Origin: an uncultured Flavobacteriales bacterium
Lineage (GTDB): Bacteria; Bacteroidota; Bacteroidia; Flavobacteriales; Crocinitomicaceae
Reading direction: 5' to 3'
Length of the DNA stretch: 31,123 nt
NCBI GenBank assembly: GCA_946478775.1
Contig: CAMLDR010000026.1
Span: forward strand, 1 to 31,123
Below, piece after piece: positions 16,198 to 24,576 of this stretch; positions within the stretch are counted from its first letter, which is position 1, and every line of letters begins with the position of its first letter. A program made the position numbers and the translations under genes. The notes under the pieces are model-generated. The model searched no databases and was not told the origin of the DNA. It saw only the letters and a list, made by a program, of their open reading frames with translations.

Positions 16198-17595
16198 ATG
16201 CGAATAGAACAATTATACACTAAATGTTTGGCCGAAGCGGCATATTTCATTGAAAGCGAAGGAGAAATAGCAGTCATTGATCCGCTGAGAGAAGTTCAGC
16301 CCTATTTAGATTTGGCTAAAGAATGGAATGGATCAATCAAATACATCTTCGAAACACATTTCCATGCGGATTTCGTTTCCGGACATATTGATTTAGCAAA
16401 AAACACAGGAGCAAAGATCGTTTACGGTCCTACTGCGAAAACCGGTTTCGAAAGTGTCACAGCGGAAGATAACCAGGAATTCAAAGTAGGTAAAGTAACC
16501 ATTAAAGTACTTCATACTCCGGGTCACACACCCGAATCAGTTACTTACTTATTAATCGATGAAAACGGCAAAGAAACCGCCATTTTTACTGGAGACACCT
16601 TGTTTTTAGGAGATGTTGGCCGACCGGATTTGGCAATCAAAGGAGATCTGACGCAGTACGACCTGGCAGGAATGCTGTTTGATTCTTTGAGAAATCGGAT
16701 CATGGTCCTTCCAGATTCCTTGACAGTTTACCCGGGTCACGGTGCGGGAAGTTCCTGTGGAAAAAACATGAGTTCTGAAACCATTGGTACTTTAGGAGAA
16801 CAAAAGCAAACCAATTATGCGCTGCGTGCAGACATGACACGGGATGAATTCATCAAAGAAGTAACGGAAGGGATTTTACCTCCGCCTCAATATTTTCCCA
16901 AGAATGCCCTAATGAACAAACATGGTTACGAATCCATTGATGAAGTGATTGCGAAAGGAAGCACTCCTTTACCTGTTGATGAAGTAAAAAGGCTGATGGA
17001 TGAGAACGTACTGGTTCTGGATGTGCGCAACCAGGATGAATACATCAAAGGAGCCGTTCCGAATAGTTTATTCATCGGTTTGAACGGAACTTTTGCCATG
17101 TGGGTTGGTGCTTTGATCGAGAACATCAATCAGCCGATCGTATTGGTGGTTCCGGAGGGAAAAGAAGAAGAAACCGTTACTCGTTTGGCGCGCGTGGGTT
17201 ACGATAATTGCGTAGGTTATTTGGACGGCGGAATGAAAGCTTGGATTGCGGCCGGTGAACCGGTTGAAACGATTGAATCCGTAACGGCTGAAAGCATTGC
17301 TGATAAAATAGACTCACTTCCGATCCTGGATGTTCGCAAACCGGGTGAATACGAAGCAGAACACCTGGAAAATGCCGAGCACGTTGCTTTAGACTTTATG
17401 CTGGATGATTTAGGCGATTTGAAGCCGAACAATCCGTATTATGTGCATTGCGCCGGCGGATATAGAAGTGTTATCGCAATCTCCTTATTGAAACAAAAAG
17501 GATTCAAGAACTTGATTGACATTGCCGGTGGGTTCGGTGCCATTAAAAAAGCAGGAATCCCGACAACGGATTTTGTTTGCAGCTCGAAAAAGTAA
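16198..17595 (+). CDS. Persulfide dioxygenase-like MBL-fold protein with two rhodanese domains
   Basis: The protein has 465 residues. The ATG at 16198 fits better than the upstream TTG at 16177, because MRIEQLYTKCLAEAAYFIES is the normal start of this family. The N-terminal 230 residues are a metallo-beta-lactamase fold of the ETHE1 type: THFHADF (His54, His56, Asp58), HTPGH (His110), FTGDTLFLGDVGRPDL (Asp133) and YPGHGAGSSCG (His181). ETHE1 enzymes bind one iron through the residues matching His54, His110 and Asp133 and oxidise glutathione persulfide to sulfite. Phe59 replaces the His usual in the HxHxDH motif. Two rhodanese domains follow: the first (about 260-355) has no Cys at the active loop (VVPEGKEE), and the second (about 365-457) has HCAGGYRS with the catalytic Cys418. 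It likely handles sulfane sulfur and sulfide detoxification in the cytosol. Confidence 0.9.
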   Translation: MRIEQLYTKCLAEAAYFIESEGEIAVIDPLREVQPYLDLAKEWNGSIKYIFETHFHADFVSGHIDLAKNTGAKIVYGPTAKTGFESVTAEDNQEFKVGKVTIKVLHTPGHTPESVTYLLIDENGKETAIFTGDTLFLGDVGRPDLAIKGDLTQYDLAGMLFDSLRNRIMVLPDSLTVYPGHGAGSSCGKNMSSETIGTLGEQKQTNYALRADMTRDEFIKEVTEGILPPPQYFPKNALMNKHGYESIDEVIAKGSTPLPVDEVKRLMDENVLVLDVRNQDEYIKGAVPNSLFIGLNGTFAMWVGALIENINQPIVLVVPEGKEEETVTRLARVGYDNCVGYLDGGMKAWIAAGEPVETIESVTAESIADKIDSLPILDVRKPGEYEAEHLENAEHVALDFMLDDLGDLKPNNPYYVHCAGGYRSVIAISLLKQKGFKNLIDIAGGFGAIKKAGIPTTDFVCSSKK

Positions 17596-17609
17596 AAAGA
17601 AATAGAATG

Positions 17610-17647
17610 AAACAGTAGGGGCGCGATTAATCGCGCCCCTACTGTTT
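17610..17647. terminator. Palindromic terminator, 38-bp perfect palindrome (family copy 1)
   Basis: The arms 17610-17628 and 17629-17647 are exactly complementary with core half GTAGGGGCGCGATT, followed by a T-run on the plus strand. It sits 14 bases after the persulfide dioxygenase-like gene and upstream of glyS on the same strand. The 28-base core is identical to the copy at 26817-26858. Confidence 0.75.
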
Positions 17648-17685
17648 TTAGGACTAGCAATTCGCAATTAAAAAGATATTTCGAC

Positions 17686-17693
17686 TAAATTTG
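17686..17693 (+). promoter_or_regulatory. -7 promoter element of glyS
   Basis: TAAATTTG is an exact match to the TAnnTTTG consensus of Bacteroidota housekeeping promoters. It ends only 4 bases before the glyS ATG, so the transcript would be leaderless or nearly so. No good TTG -33 box is visible. Confidence 0.5.
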
Positions 17694-17697
17694 CGCC

Positions 17698-19236
17698 ATG
17701 GAACAGAAAGAAGATTTATTAAAAGAGGTTATTTCCCACGCAAAGGAATACGGGTTCGTTTTCCCTTCATCTGAAATTTATGACGGTTTGGCTGCAACGT
17801 ATGATTACGGTCAGCTGGGTTCTGAATTGAAGAATAATATCAAACAGTACTGGTGGAAATCCATGGTACAGATGAATGATAATATCGTGGGAATTGACGC
17901 AGCAATCTTCATGCATCCTACCACCTGGAAAGCTTCCGGTCACGTAGATGCATTCAATGATCCGTTGATCGATAATAAAGATTCCAAAAAAAGATACCGC
18001 GCAGACGTATTGATTGAAGAACACATGGAGAAAATCCGTCAGAAGATCAATAAAGAAGTAGAAAAAGCAGCGAAGAAATTTGCAGAGTCTTTTGATGAAG
18101 CTCAGTTCCGTTCCACCAATCCGAATGTATTGCGCAACGAAGAGAAGATCAAAGAGATCGAAGACCGTATGCGTACCACTTTGGAGAATAACGATTTGGA
18201 AGGAGTTAAAAAGCTGATCGAAGACCTGGAAATTGTATGTCCGATCAGCGGTTCCAGAAACTGGACGGAAGTGCGCCAATTTAACCTCATGTTCTCTACC
18301 GAATTGGGTTCTGTTGCCGGAGATGCCTCAACAATCTATTTACGCCCTGAAACTGCTCAGGGTATTTTTGTCAACTTCCTGAATGTTCAGAAAAGCGGAC
18401 GTATGAAGATTCCTTTTGGAATTGCCCAAATCGGTAAAGCTTTCAGAAATGAGATTGTTGCACGTCAGTTCATTTTCCGTATGCGTGAATTTGAACAAAT
18501 GGAGATGCAATTCTTTGTTCGTCCGGGAGAAGAAATGCAGTGGTACCACCATTGGAAAGAAGCCCGATTGAAATGGCATAAAGCCCTGGGTTTAGGAGAT
18601 AAACATTACCGTGAGCACGATCATATTAAGCTGGCACACTACGCCAATGCAGCCAGTGATATCGAATTCGATTTCCCGATGGGATTCAAGGAATTGGAAG
18701 GAATTCACTCCAGAACAGATTTCGACCTGAAGCAGCACGAACAATTTTCAGGAAAGAAATTACAGTATTTTGATCCCGAATTGAACCAGAACTATGTTCC
18801 TTATGTGGTGGAAACTTCCGTTGGTTTGGACCGGATGTTCCTGGCTGTGATGAGTGCTTCTTACAAGAATGAAAAACTGGAGGACGGTTCTGAGCGCGTA
18901 GTATTGAGTTTACCTGCTCAGCTGGCTCCTTATAAAGTTGCAATCATGCCGTTGACCAAAAAAGACGGATTGCCGGAAAAAGCAAACGAAATCTTGAATG
19001 ATCTGCGTTTTGATTTCAATTGCCAGTATGATGAGAAGGATTCTCCGGGAAAACGTTACCGCAGACAAGATGCAATCGGAACACCTTATTGTGTGATGGT
19101 GGATCACCAGACTTTGGAGGATAATACGGTGACGATCCGCGACCGCGATACGATGGAGCAGGAGCGCGTTGCTGTTTCGGAATTGAGAGCAAAAATTGAT
19201 GAGAAAGTGAGCTGGAGAAACCTGCTTTCGAAATAA
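17698..19236 (+). CDS. glyS: Glycine--tRNA ligase (alpha2 type)
   Basis: This 512-residue class II synthetase is of the single-chain homodimeric type. It attaches glycine to tRNA-Gly in the cytosol. Evidence: the N-terminal GFVFPSSEIYDGLAATYDYGQLG block, AIFMHPTTWKASGHV, RPETAQGIFVNF, motif 2 (FRNEIVARQFIFRMREFEQMEMQFF), HSRTDFDLKQHEQFSGK, and motif 3 (VVETSVGLDRMFL). The C-terminal anticodon-binding domain begins near LPAQLAPYKVAIMPL and contains GTPYCVMVDHQTLEDNTVTIRDRDT. Length and block order are normal. There is no T-box leader; the gene is preceded directly by a -7 element and a palindromic terminator, so it is transcribed on its own. Confidence 0.97.
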   Translation: MEQKEDLLKEVISHAKEYGFVFPSSEIYDGLAATYDYGQLGSELKNNIKQYWWKSMVQMNDNIVGIDAAIFMHPTTWKASGHVDAFNDPLIDNKDSKKRYRADVLIEEHMEKIRQKINKEVEKAAKKFAESFDEAQFRSTNPNVLRNEEKIKEIEDRMRTTLENNDLEGVKKLIEDLEIVCPISGSRNWTEVRQFNLMFSTELGSVAGDASTIYLRPETAQGIFVNFLNVQKSGRMKIPFGIAQIGKAFRNEIVARQFIFRMREFEQMEMQFFVRPGEEMQWYHHWKEARLKWHKALGLGDKHYREHDHIKLAHYANAASDIEFDFPMGFKELEGIHSRTDFDLKQHEQFSGKKLQYFDPELNQNYVPYVVETSVGLDRMFLAVMSASYKNEKLEDGSERVVLSLPAQLAPYKVAIMPLTKKDGLPEKANEILNDLRFDFNCQYDEKDSPGKRYRRQDAIGTPYCVMVDHQTLEDNTVTIRDRDTMEQERVAVSELRAKIDEKVSWRNLLSK

Positions 19237-19305
19237 CGAGTAATACTTACCGGGATAAGTGCAAGATTATCCACCACTTACCCGGGTAGATTTAGATAGT
19301 AGTAT

Positions 19306-19338
19306 AAAAAACCCCGGCAATGAATGTCGGGGTTTTTT
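19306..19338. terminator. Bidirectional intrinsic terminator
   Basis: A stem of A-run plus CCCCGGCA (19306-19319) pairs with TGTCGGGG plus T-run (19325-19338), with one G-T wobble and a 5-base loop. It serves glyS on the plus strand and the DUF4394 protein on the minus strand. Confidence 0.88.
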
Positions 19339-19354
19339 ATTAAAAAAATCAAAC

Positions 19355-22300
19355 TTAATACTTAATCACTTGTTTAATCGTATTTCCTAACGATACATAG
19401 TAAATACCACTATTCACGGAACTTAAGTCAATAGACGCTTGATTCCCCTGTGTTTCTTGTTCCAGAACCGTTCTCCCCGTTGCATCCGATATCCGGATCA
19501 TTTGATTTTCTGTTCCGATAAAAAACACCTGGAAAATACCTGTTGAAGGATTCGGTGTAATCGTGAAATCAAGTTGTGAGAGCTCGTTAGTCCCTAAGAC
19601 GCTGATTGTATTACAAACGCTCGTATCCACACATCCTGTAGCTGAAGTCACAACAACGGCATAACTTCCGTTCATAGTCGGAGTAAAGGATTGGGAAGTT
19701 GCTCCGGAAACCGGCATATTTGTAGTACAGTTAATCCATTGATACATTCCTCCGGTTTCAGCCGCTACCAAGGTAGTATCGTTCATCAATGAAACCGAAT
19801 TATCGACCATATTTACGGTTAGATTGATCGTAATCAAACTATCGTAACCAAGGGCATTTGGAATAATTGCGGTGTAAGTTCCCGATAAAGTATACATCAT
19901 ATTATCCGGAGCGGTATAATTTCCGCATACAACCGGTGAAATAGAACTTGAAGAACTGGATATACTTGTAATGCTATCGTTTTTTACTGCAATATCACGA
20001 AGGGCAATTCCATTTCCAATCAAGCCGATAGAAGTGACATTTCCAGTTGAAGTATTTAACGAATAGAAGCTGTCGAATGAATTGGAAGTGTTTGAAATCA
20101 GATACGCACTATTCATGTGAGTAGTATGATTGTAGAAAATGTCCAAATCGCTGCTGATATCCGCCACAGATTGTGTTATTCCGGAAGTTCCGATGGTATT
20201 CAATGTCCCGTTATTCGGAGGGTTTTGAAGTGCCAGTATATTTAGTAAATCATCGTAAACAAAGAGTTTTGTATTGTTTGAGCCGCCATAACTGTTCGTG
20301 TAGGCACCTGAACCAATGGAAGGAGTGGCACTCATATTTACATCACCCGATGCGTAAGCCAAATTCATATCTGTTGCGGCAATGACTCCTGTTGTAGGAT
20401 GCAAACGATAATTATTTCCGGAAGAAGAGACTACTCGAATGCGATCTACTGTCGGATTGAAATCAAAACCGATGTTTGTCATTCCGGTTGCCAATGTGAC
20501 TGCCGGTGCTACGGAAGTTGCAGCTCCTGTCATCGGATTGATCGTATAAAGCTGAGATTCTCCGGTTGCAGTATTGTATCCCAATGTGTAAAGTTCACCT
20601 GTTGCCGGGCGCACATCAAGTCCTGAGATAACCTGACCTGGATTCACTCCTGTTATAGCCAAATGTGTTCTCACCACATCCGGCGATTCAGAGTCAAAAC
20701 TGATTAAGTATTGATTGGAAGTTACTCCATACACCAATTGACCGGAGATCATGGCCGGCATATTTGGAGTAATCCGAACCGCCATGTCTGATAAAGCAAT
20801 CCCGTTTCCTACCTGACCCACTAAAGTGAATGCGCCCGTTGTGAGATTCACCGTATAAAGATTGTCAAAATTAGTTGTGGTGTTTGCAATCGAATAGTTT
20901 TCATTCATTCCGGATAGCGGATTGTAAAAGAAATCAAAATCAATCGATGGGTCTGAAACATTTACCAGAATGCCGGAAGAACCAATGGTGTTAAGCGTTC
21001 CGTTATTCGGTGGGTTTTGTAAAGTCAGATTATTCAATGTTATATCGTAGTTAAACAATTGGGTGGAAGTTCCTCCGATATAACTGTTGGTATATGCTCC
21101 AGCTGCGGCTCCAGGATTTGCCCCGTTATTTGCATCCGTAGCGTTGTAGCTTAAAGTTCCGTCAGTAGCGACAAGGGCTCCGGTTACAGGATGCAAACGG
21201 TAGTTTTGGTCTTCCAAAGAAGTCACGCGAATACGATCTACCGTTGGATTGAAATCAAAGCTCACCTGTGTCATTCCGGTTGCCAATGTGACTGCCGGTG
21301 CTGCTGAAGTTGCTGCTCCCGTCGTTGGATTGATCGTATACAGTTGAGTTTCGCCATTGGCACTGTTATATCCCATTCCATAAAGTTGTCCGGTAGCAGG
21401 TCTGGAATCGATTCCGACTAAAACCTGACCCACAGCCAATCCGGAAATCGGAGCATGTGTTCGAACGGTACCTGGCATTCCGGAGTCAAATGAAATGATG
21501 TAATTATTAGCTGTTAAACCATAGACGAGTTGTCCGGAGATAGCAGTGGGTGGATTGAAATTGATTTGAACGGCGAAATCACTGATAGCAACTCCCGTTG
21601 TACCGATTAAAGTGGTTGCACCTGTTGTGAGGTTCAGTGAGTAAACGGTTTGATTCATTCCGTTCGGGTTTATCAAAAACGCGTTGTTTACGGCAGTCAT
21701 CGGGTTGTAAAAGATGTCCATGTCTACTTGGTCCGGAGCCATAGCCGACAATGAAATACCAAGTGCACTGATTGTGTTTAAGGTACCATTGTTCGGAGGA
21801 TTTTGTAAAACTAAGCTGGAAGTAGTTCCTTCAACATTAAATAAAGTCGTTGAAGTGGATCCTATATAACTGTTGGTGTATGCAGATCCGAAGACCATCC
21901 CATCCGAACCGGTATTTACATCTGTTGCATTGAATGCAATCGTTCCGTCAGTGGCAGCAATGGTTCCGGTAACAGGATGCAAACGGTAATTATTGTCTGT
22001 ACCGGTAATCAAGCGAATGCGATCAACTGTGGGATTGAAATCAAATCCGAAGAACGTTTCCCCGGCATCCAGTGTGAAGTCTGTTGCTCCAACCGGAGAT
22101 GCAAGGGCCGTTGCCAGATTAATGGTGTACAAACGCCCCGACCCTGTAGTGGAATTATAACCCAATGCATACAGTTCACCGGTAGCAGGCCTGAAATCCA
22201 ACCCAACAATACTTTGTCCGGAGACCAGACCGGAAAAAGCTCCCACTGTTGAAACGGTTCCCGGTGTCGAAATGTTGAATGATACCAGGTCGTTAGTTGA

Positions 22301-22417
22301 AATCCCATAGGATGTTTGAGCTAAAGCCTTAGCCCCACTCATCGAAATACTAAGCACTAAACCGAATCGGGATAGTTTGCTAAGAATTGTAGAAAGATGT
22401 AGATGTTTATTGCTCAT
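19355..22417 (-). CDS. Secreted protein with three DUF4394 repeats and a T9SS type A tail
   Basis: The protein has 1020 residues. A signal region ends near SGAKALAQ (about 26-34). Three tandem copies of a domain of about 250 residues follow at about 36-285, 298-548 and 562-812. Each has the order LVSFN/YIISF/YLISF, RPATGxLYxxGYN, LYTIN, FDFNPTVDRIR, NYRLHP, AYTNSY, LQNPPNNGTLNTI, FYNP and ALSDMAV, which I recognise as DUF4394 (a beta-rich, propeller-like domain of unknown function). A serine-rich linker (about 816-828) leads to an Ig-like segment (about 830-940). The last 65 residues (TPNPSTGIFQVFF ... GIYYVSLGNTIKQVIKY) are a type A T9SS sorting domain, so the protein is exported across the outer membrane and attached or released. 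DNA-level similarity between copies is visible (the NPPNNGTLNTI coding region recurs). Function unknown. Confidence 0.88.
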   Translation of the reverse strand: MSNKHLHLSTILSKLSRFGLVLSISMSGAKALAQTSYGISTNDLVSFNISTPGTVSTVGAFSGLVSGQSIVGLDFRPATGELYALGYNSTTGSGRLYTINLATALASPVGATDFTLDAGETFFGFDFNPTVDRIRLITGTDNNYRLHPVTGTIAATDGTIAFNATDVNTGSDGMVFGSAYTNSYIGSTSTTLFNVEGTTSSLVLQNPPNNGTLNTISALGISLSAMAPDQVDMDIFYNPMTAVNNAFLINPNGMNQTVYSLNLTTGATTLIGTTGVAISDFAVQINFNPPTAISGQLVYGLTANNYIISFDSGMPGTVRTHAPISGLAVGQVLVGIDSRPATGQLYGMGYNSANGETQLYTINPTTGAATSAAPAVTLATGMTQVSFDFNPTVDRIRVTSLEDQNYRLHPVTGALVATDGTLSYNATDANNGANPGAAAGAYTNSYIGGTSTQLFNYDITLNNLTLQNPPNNGTLNTIGSSGILVNVSDPSIDFDFFYNPLSGMNENYSIANTTTNFDNLYTVNLTTGAFTLVGQVGNGIALSDMAVRITPNMPAMISGQLVYGVTSNQYLISFDSESPDVVRTHLAITGVNPGQVISGLDVRPATGELYTLGYNTATGESQLYTINPMTGAATSVAPAVTLATGMTNIGFDFNPTVDRIRVVSSSGNNYRLHPTTGVIAATDMNLAYASGDVNMSATPSIGSGAYTNSYGGSNNTKLFVYDDLLNILALQNPPNNGTLNTIGTSGITQSVADISSDLDIFYNHTTHMNSAYLISNTSNSFDSFYSLNTSTGNVTSIGLIGNGIALRDIAVKNDSITSISSSSSSISPVVCGNYTAPDNMMYTLSGTYTAIIPNALGYDSLITINLTVNMVDNSVSLMNDTTLVAAETGGMYQWINCTTNMPVSGATSQSFTPTMNGSYAVVVTSATGCVDTSVCNTISVLGTNELSQLDFTITPNPSTGIFQVFFIGTENQMIRISDATGRTVLEQETQGNQASIDLSSVNSGIYYVSLGNTIKQVIKY

Positions 22418-22475
22418 AGTGTTTCTTTTTATGAACTACAAACGCCGTTGGTCTCTATTTGGATTTTAAGGAATT

Positions 22476-22503
22476 AAAAAAACTCACCTTTTGAGTGAGT
22501 TTT
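22476..22503 (-). terminator. Intrinsic terminator after the LEA-type lipoprotein gene
   Basis: A 9-bp stem (AAAACTCAC at 22479-22487 with GTGAGTTTT at 22495-22503) and a 7-base loop read on the minus strand into a T-run. It lies 27 bases past the lipoprotein stop and before the DUF4394 gene, so it separates the two transcripts. Confidence 0.8.
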
Positions 22504-22530
22504 CCTGATTTTATAGTTGAATAGATCTTT

Positions 22531-23028
22531 TTATCGGTCGGTACCCTTCATAATTCCCTGAAGTAAACCGTCAAATTTGATGTCGCCGCTGGATAAACTA
22601 TGCGTTTCATGCACATCGAAAGTTTTTCCGAATCCCATCACGCTTCCGCGTACTTTTCCGTCCAGTTTCAGTTCAAATTTTTCGGCATTTACCAGTTTTG
22701 CAATACGGAACAAAGCACCGTCGCTTAAACTAAGTTGAAGGGGGACAGTATAAACATGCTCGGATTTTCGTTTGATCTTGATCTTTTTACTCAAATCAAT
22801 GTCTCCGATTTCCAAATCATTGATGGAAAGAGTCAGGTTTCCCTTTTTGACTTTAATACCATATCCATTCTCATTTTCCACCGTGGCATCAAAACTCACG
22901 TTTAAGGTTTTACCCTCTAATTTTCCAAATTTGAAATTGGAATATCCGGAAACCACAGGTTCCTCAAATTCACACCCGGAAAGGGTGAATAGGAACGCAC
23001 ACACACATAAAAAAAGGATCTTTCTCAT
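22531..23028 (-). CDS. LEA/WHy-domain-like lipoprotein
   Basis: The protein has 165 residues with a lipoprotein signal (MRKILFLCVCAFLFTLSGC, lipobox LSGC, Cys19). The mature part is a single beta-rich domain of the LEA14/Water-stress-and-Hypersensitive (WHy) kind: FKFGKLEGKTLNVSFDATVENENGYGIKVKKGNLTLSINDLEIGD matches the family pattern of a strand, an N-E-N-x-Y/F-G turn and a conserved strand pair, ending in FELKLDGKVRGSVMG. Small LEA_2 lipoproteins of this size are common in Bacteroidota; their role is not established, though stress protection is often suggested. It starts 2 bases after the M20 dipeptidase stop and is probably cotranscribed with it. Confidence 0.75.
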   Translation of the reverse strand: MRKILFLCVCAFLFTLSGCEFEEPVVSGYSNFKFGKLEGKTLNVSFDATVENENGYGIKVKKGNLTLSINDLEIGDIDLSKKIKIKRKSEHVYTVPLQLSLSDGALFRIAKLVNAEKFELKLDGKVRGSVMGFGKTFDVHETHSLSSGDIKFDGLLQGIMKGTDR

Positions 23029-23030
23029 AA

Positions 23031-24419
23031 TTACTTCATTGCTTCAGTAAAATAATGGAAGAAATAAGGAATGGTTTCAATTCCCTTATAAAAATTAAAT
23101 AATCCGTAGTGCTCATTGGGTGAATGGATGGCATCAGAATCCAATCCAAAGCCCATCATGACCGTTTTCAATCCAAGTTCTTTTTCGAACAAAGCAATAA
23201 TTGGAATACTTCCACCGCTTCTTACAGGAATGGGCGTTTTTCCAAATGTTTCTTCGTAGGCTTTCGCAGCACTTTTGTAAGCAATGGAATCAATGGGGGT
23301 TACCACTGGTTCTCCACCGTGATGCGGATTAACAACCACTTTCACTCCGGCTGGAGCAATCGATTCAAAATGCCTGGAGAACAATTCCGTAATTTTATCC
23401 GGCTCCTGGTTCGGTACCAAGCGCATAGATATCTTAGCATACGCTTTCGAAGCAATAACCGTTTTTGCTCCTTCGCCGGTGTATCCGCCCCAAATTCCAT
23501 TGACATCCAATGTCGGACGAATAGAACCTCTTTCCGGAGTCGTATAACCTTTCTCACCGTAAACGGAGTCAATATTCAAAGCTCTTTTATAATCGGCTTC
23601 ACTGTAAGGAGCCTTTGCCATTTCAGCTCGCTCTTCCAGGCTTAATTCAACGACATCCGCATAAAATCCGGGAATGGTAATGTGATTGTCTTCATCGTGA
23701 AGGGAAGCGATCATTTTGGTAAGAATGTTAATTGGATTCGCCACACAGCCACCATACAATCCCGAATGTAAATCGCGATTTGGCCCGGTTACTTCCACTT
23801 CCACATAACTTAAGCCCCTTAATCCGGTTGTAATGGATGGAACATCATTTGCCAGCATTCCCGTATCTGAAACCAGGATGATATCGGCTTTCAACCGTGT
23901 TTTATTCTCTTTGATGAAAACGCCCAGATTGACAGAGCCCACTTCTTCTTCTCCTTCGATCATGAATTTCACGTTACACGGAAGTTCATTAGCTTTCATC
24001 ATGGCTTCAAAGGCTTTCACATGCATGAAGAACTGACCTTTATCATCACAGGCCCCGCGTGCAAAAATGGCACCTTCCGGATGAATCTCCGTCTTTTTAA
24101 CCACGGGCTCAAATGGAGGGGAAGTCCATAAATCGATCGGATCTGCAGGCTGAACATCGTAATGACCGTAGACAAGCACGGTAGGAAGAGCCGGATCAAT
24201 GATCTTTTCACCATAAACGATCGGATGGCCGGCAGTTTGACAGATTTCCACCTTTTCAGCTCCGGCTTCCTTTAGGAATTCTGCAACCTTTTCAGCTCCG
24301 CGAATGACCTCTTTTGCATATGCACTATCAGCCGACACTGTTGGAATTTTCAATAAATCAATGAGTTCCTGAAGAAACTTATCCTTAGACTCTTGTATAT
24401 ATTTTCGTGTTTTTTGCAT
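23031..24419 (-). CDS. M20 family dipeptidase (PepV/CNDP-like)
   Basis: The protein has about 462 residues. The ATG at 24419 (MQKTRKYIQESKDKF) is preferred over the TTG at 24440. M20 peptidases are cytosolic di-zinc enzymes that cleave dipeptides or act on N-acyl amino acids. Ligands and active-site blocks are visible: VLVYGHYDVQPADP with His about 86, ARGACDDKGQFFMH with bridging Asp about 125, MIEGEEEVGS with the catalytic Glu and metal Glu about 158-159, ILVSDTGM with Asp about 185, and SPNEHYGLFNF with the last His. TTGLRGLSYVEVEVTGPNRDLHSG marks the lid/dimerisation domain inserted in the catalytic domain. The length fits the dipeptidase subfamily. No signal peptide is present. It reads away from the choice-of-anchor L gene and is followed at once by the LEA-type lipoprotein. 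Confidence 0.92.
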   Translation of the reverse strand: MQKTRKYIQESKDKFLQELIDLLKIPTVSADSAYAKEVIRGAEKVAEFLKEAGAEKVEICQTAGHPIVYGEKIIDPALPTVLVYGHYDVQPADPIDLWTSPPFEPVVKKTEIHPEGAIFARGACDDKGQFFMHVKAFEAMMKANELPCNVKFMIEGEEEVGSVNLGVFIKENKTRLKADIILVSDTGMLANDVPSITTGLRGLSYVEVEVTGPNRDLHSGLYGGCVANPINILTKMIASLHDEDNHITIPGFYADVVELSLEERAEMAKAPYSEADYKRALNIDSVYGEKGYTTPERGSIRPTLDVNGIWGGYTGEGAKTVIASKAYAKISMRLVPNQEPDKITELFSRHFESIAPAGVKVVVNPHHGGEPVVTPIDSIAYKSAAKAYEETFGKTPIPVRSGGSIPIIALFEKELGLKTVMMGFGLDSDAIHSPNEHYGLFNFYKGIETIPYFFHYFTEAMK

Positions 24420-24576
24420 AAAATTTAATTTCTGGGACAAATTTGGTTAAATCCACTCGTTTTTTATTGATTAATTGTGATTAAAATTTAACAGTTAAAC
24501 AAATTTTAATAATATTGAAACCTAAATGCAACCTTTAACGAATTATTAAGTCTAAAGGATATAACTGGATTACGAT

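Noticed and set aside
17596..17697. T-box or other riboswitch leader for glyS
   Set aside because: The gap holds only the palindromic terminator and a -7 box ending 4 bases before the ATG; there is no room for a structured leader, and T-boxes are not typical of this phylum.
19982..22312. Direct repeats in the DNA as a mobile or satellite element
   Set aside because: They coincide exactly with the three in-frame DUF4394 domains and are explained by protein domain duplication.
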